From NCBI RefSeq assembly GCF_001269925.1, contig NZ_LHVO01000025.1, positions 1 through 41,482 on the forward strand: 41,482 nucleotides of DNA. The letters run 5' to 3'. A program made the translations under genes and the position numbers. This document shows positions 40,610 to 41,482 of the stretch, in pieces. The notes below the pieces were generated by a model. That model searched no databases. It saw only the letters and a program-made list of their open reading frames with translations, and was not told where the DNA came from. The first letter of the stretch is position 1; each line of letters opens with the position of its first letter. Origin of the DNA: Pseudomonas sp. MIACH (GTDB taxonomy: Bacteria > Pseudomonadota > Gammaproteobacteria > Pseudomonadales > Pseudomonadaceae).

Positions 40610-40684
40610 GCTGTCAAACCCAATAACAATCTTTCGGCCAAGACAACGGACAGCCTTTCTTAGAACACCACGACCGAAGCAACC

Positions 40685-41325
40685 TCAACCAAACAGCATC
40701 TTTTGCCAGTGATCCTCACCAACAATGGCAATTGAAGCACCTGCCTCCCGCAGCTCCACCGCCTTCATGATCTTCGTTCCGTGGGTACTGTGGCGCCACT
40801 GCTCATTACCCACGCTGCCGACCACCAGGTAATGCACCTTCTTACTCACCCCGCACCCAATCAAACCGCCACGCTCCTCGACTAATGCCTGACAATCTTT
40901 GCGTGGCCCAAAGGCCATGACGCCTGTAAATACAAACATCGGCCGTCCCACACCAAATTAGGGGCCGGCAGATTGAAGGGAAGGTCCGTAGGAGCGGCCG
41001 CAACGGCACCACCGACTTTCGGCCTTTCAATATCCACCCCAGAAAAACCACGCAAGATGTTAAACAGCTCCAATGACTCGTCTTTATCAAGAGCGCTGTC
41101 CTGAAGCATGCACGCCAACCGCGAATACAGCAGATTGATCACCGGATCGTTTAGATGCGCGAGATTGCTCTCTAACCACTGCTTTAGAAAAACCGCCTGT
41201 CTGGCATTCACAATACCGTCCGCCGTAATCCCCGCAGCCAACCCCACCAAGGCATCGGCGGCGCGGCGGTCAATGCGAGCTCGATGGAAGAATTTGCTGC
41301 TCTCGAACTCGTTGTGTAGGTCCAT
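40685..41325 (-). pseudogene. Host BRCT-domain gene, frameshifted
   Basis: Two overlapping minus-strand frames together make one protein. The upstream frame (41325 start) gives about 125 residues of a helical N-terminal region with LVGLAAGITADGIVNARQAV, then runs to PAPNLVWDGR. The expected continuation PMFVFTGVMAFGPRKDCQAL lies in the other frame from about 40951 and ends near 40685. That second part has BRCT-type features (GGLIGCGVSKKVHYLVVGSV) like the BRCT region of DNA ligase-like proteins. The break, near 40935-40950 in a GGCCG-rich stretch, may be a small indel or a sequencing error. Confidence 0.7.
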
Positions 41326-41482
41326 TGTGGGTTTTCCTTGAGATGAGTGTTGGCTCGATAGATAGGAAATGTCGTATTCAAACGTAGCACCAATACGCGG
41401 GCAGCCATTCTTTTGATCAAGAGAATAAATCCGTCACCTCTTCACATTTATCCCTCTGCCCTATTGCACAAGAAGCGCCAGT

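Noticed and set aside
1..41482. CRISPR arrays, rRNA genes and insertion sequences
   Set aside because: I saw no regularly spaced repeats, rRNA signatures or transposase genes in the window.

Overview
The window is most of an integrated temperate siphovirus (prophage) in a Pseudomonas, probably of the P. fluorescens group, plus about 1 kb of host chromosome at the right end. Support for the host comes from high-GC coding sequence, a Pseudomonas-type REP palindrome at about 40582-40609, a PrtN-type (pyocin activator) regulator, and a 3' tRNA-Thr fragment used as the attachment site.

Layout. Positions 1-23,700 are the late operon, on the minus strand and so read from right to left. It runs: late promoter (about 23691-23719), a DUF2513-like gene, holin, a gpZ-like gene, terminase small and large subunits, gpW-like joiner, lambda-type portal, S49 protease with an internally started scaffold, cement protein, Mu gpT-like major capsid protein, head-tail connector genes, tail terminator, tail tube, a G/GT frameshift chaperone pair, tape measure, a tail-tip cassette in the order of Rhodobacter gene transfer agents (DUF2460, DUF2163, NlpC/P60, hub), an SGNH-hydrolase tail fibre, a second fibre-like protein, lambda R-type endolysin, a DUF6527-like protein, and overlapping Rz/Rz1 spanins that run off the left edge. 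Two small plus-strand genes sit against this operon: an Sm/Hfq-like protein at 11905 and a short basic protein at 1525.

Positions 24,092-27,849 are the leftward early operon: Cro-like protein, CII-family regulator, zinc-finger protein, Toprim/VapE-type primase-helicase, and a putative Q-like antiterminator. The divergent CI repressor starts at 27,948, and the control region between CI and Cro contains palindromes.

Positions 28,638-38,556 are one long rightward operon of mostly overlapping genes behind a good sigma70-like promoter. It encodes small phage proteins, an antirepressor-like domain, the PrtN-like activator, an HD hydrolase, a cytosine-C5 methyltransferase with six internal repeats, a second methyltransferase, a PAPS-reductase-family protein, a DUF4224 protein and the integrase. 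Between the integrase and the attachment site lies a leftward two-gene module of a PIN-like protein and an ImmA/IrrE-type metallopeptidase. This looks like a cargo toxin-antitoxin or defence module. Host sequence begins after the tRNA-Thr fragment (40455-40503) and includes an apparently frameshifted BRCT-domain gene.

Inferred logic. SOS cleavage of the LexA-like CI would derepress the early operons, including the PrtN-like gene. PrtN would then act on the four phased ATTG repeats (a P-box) just upstream of the late promoter. The Q-like product could carry polymerase through four intrinsic terminators found along the late operon. The genes are seen in the sequence; this regulatory chain is inference.
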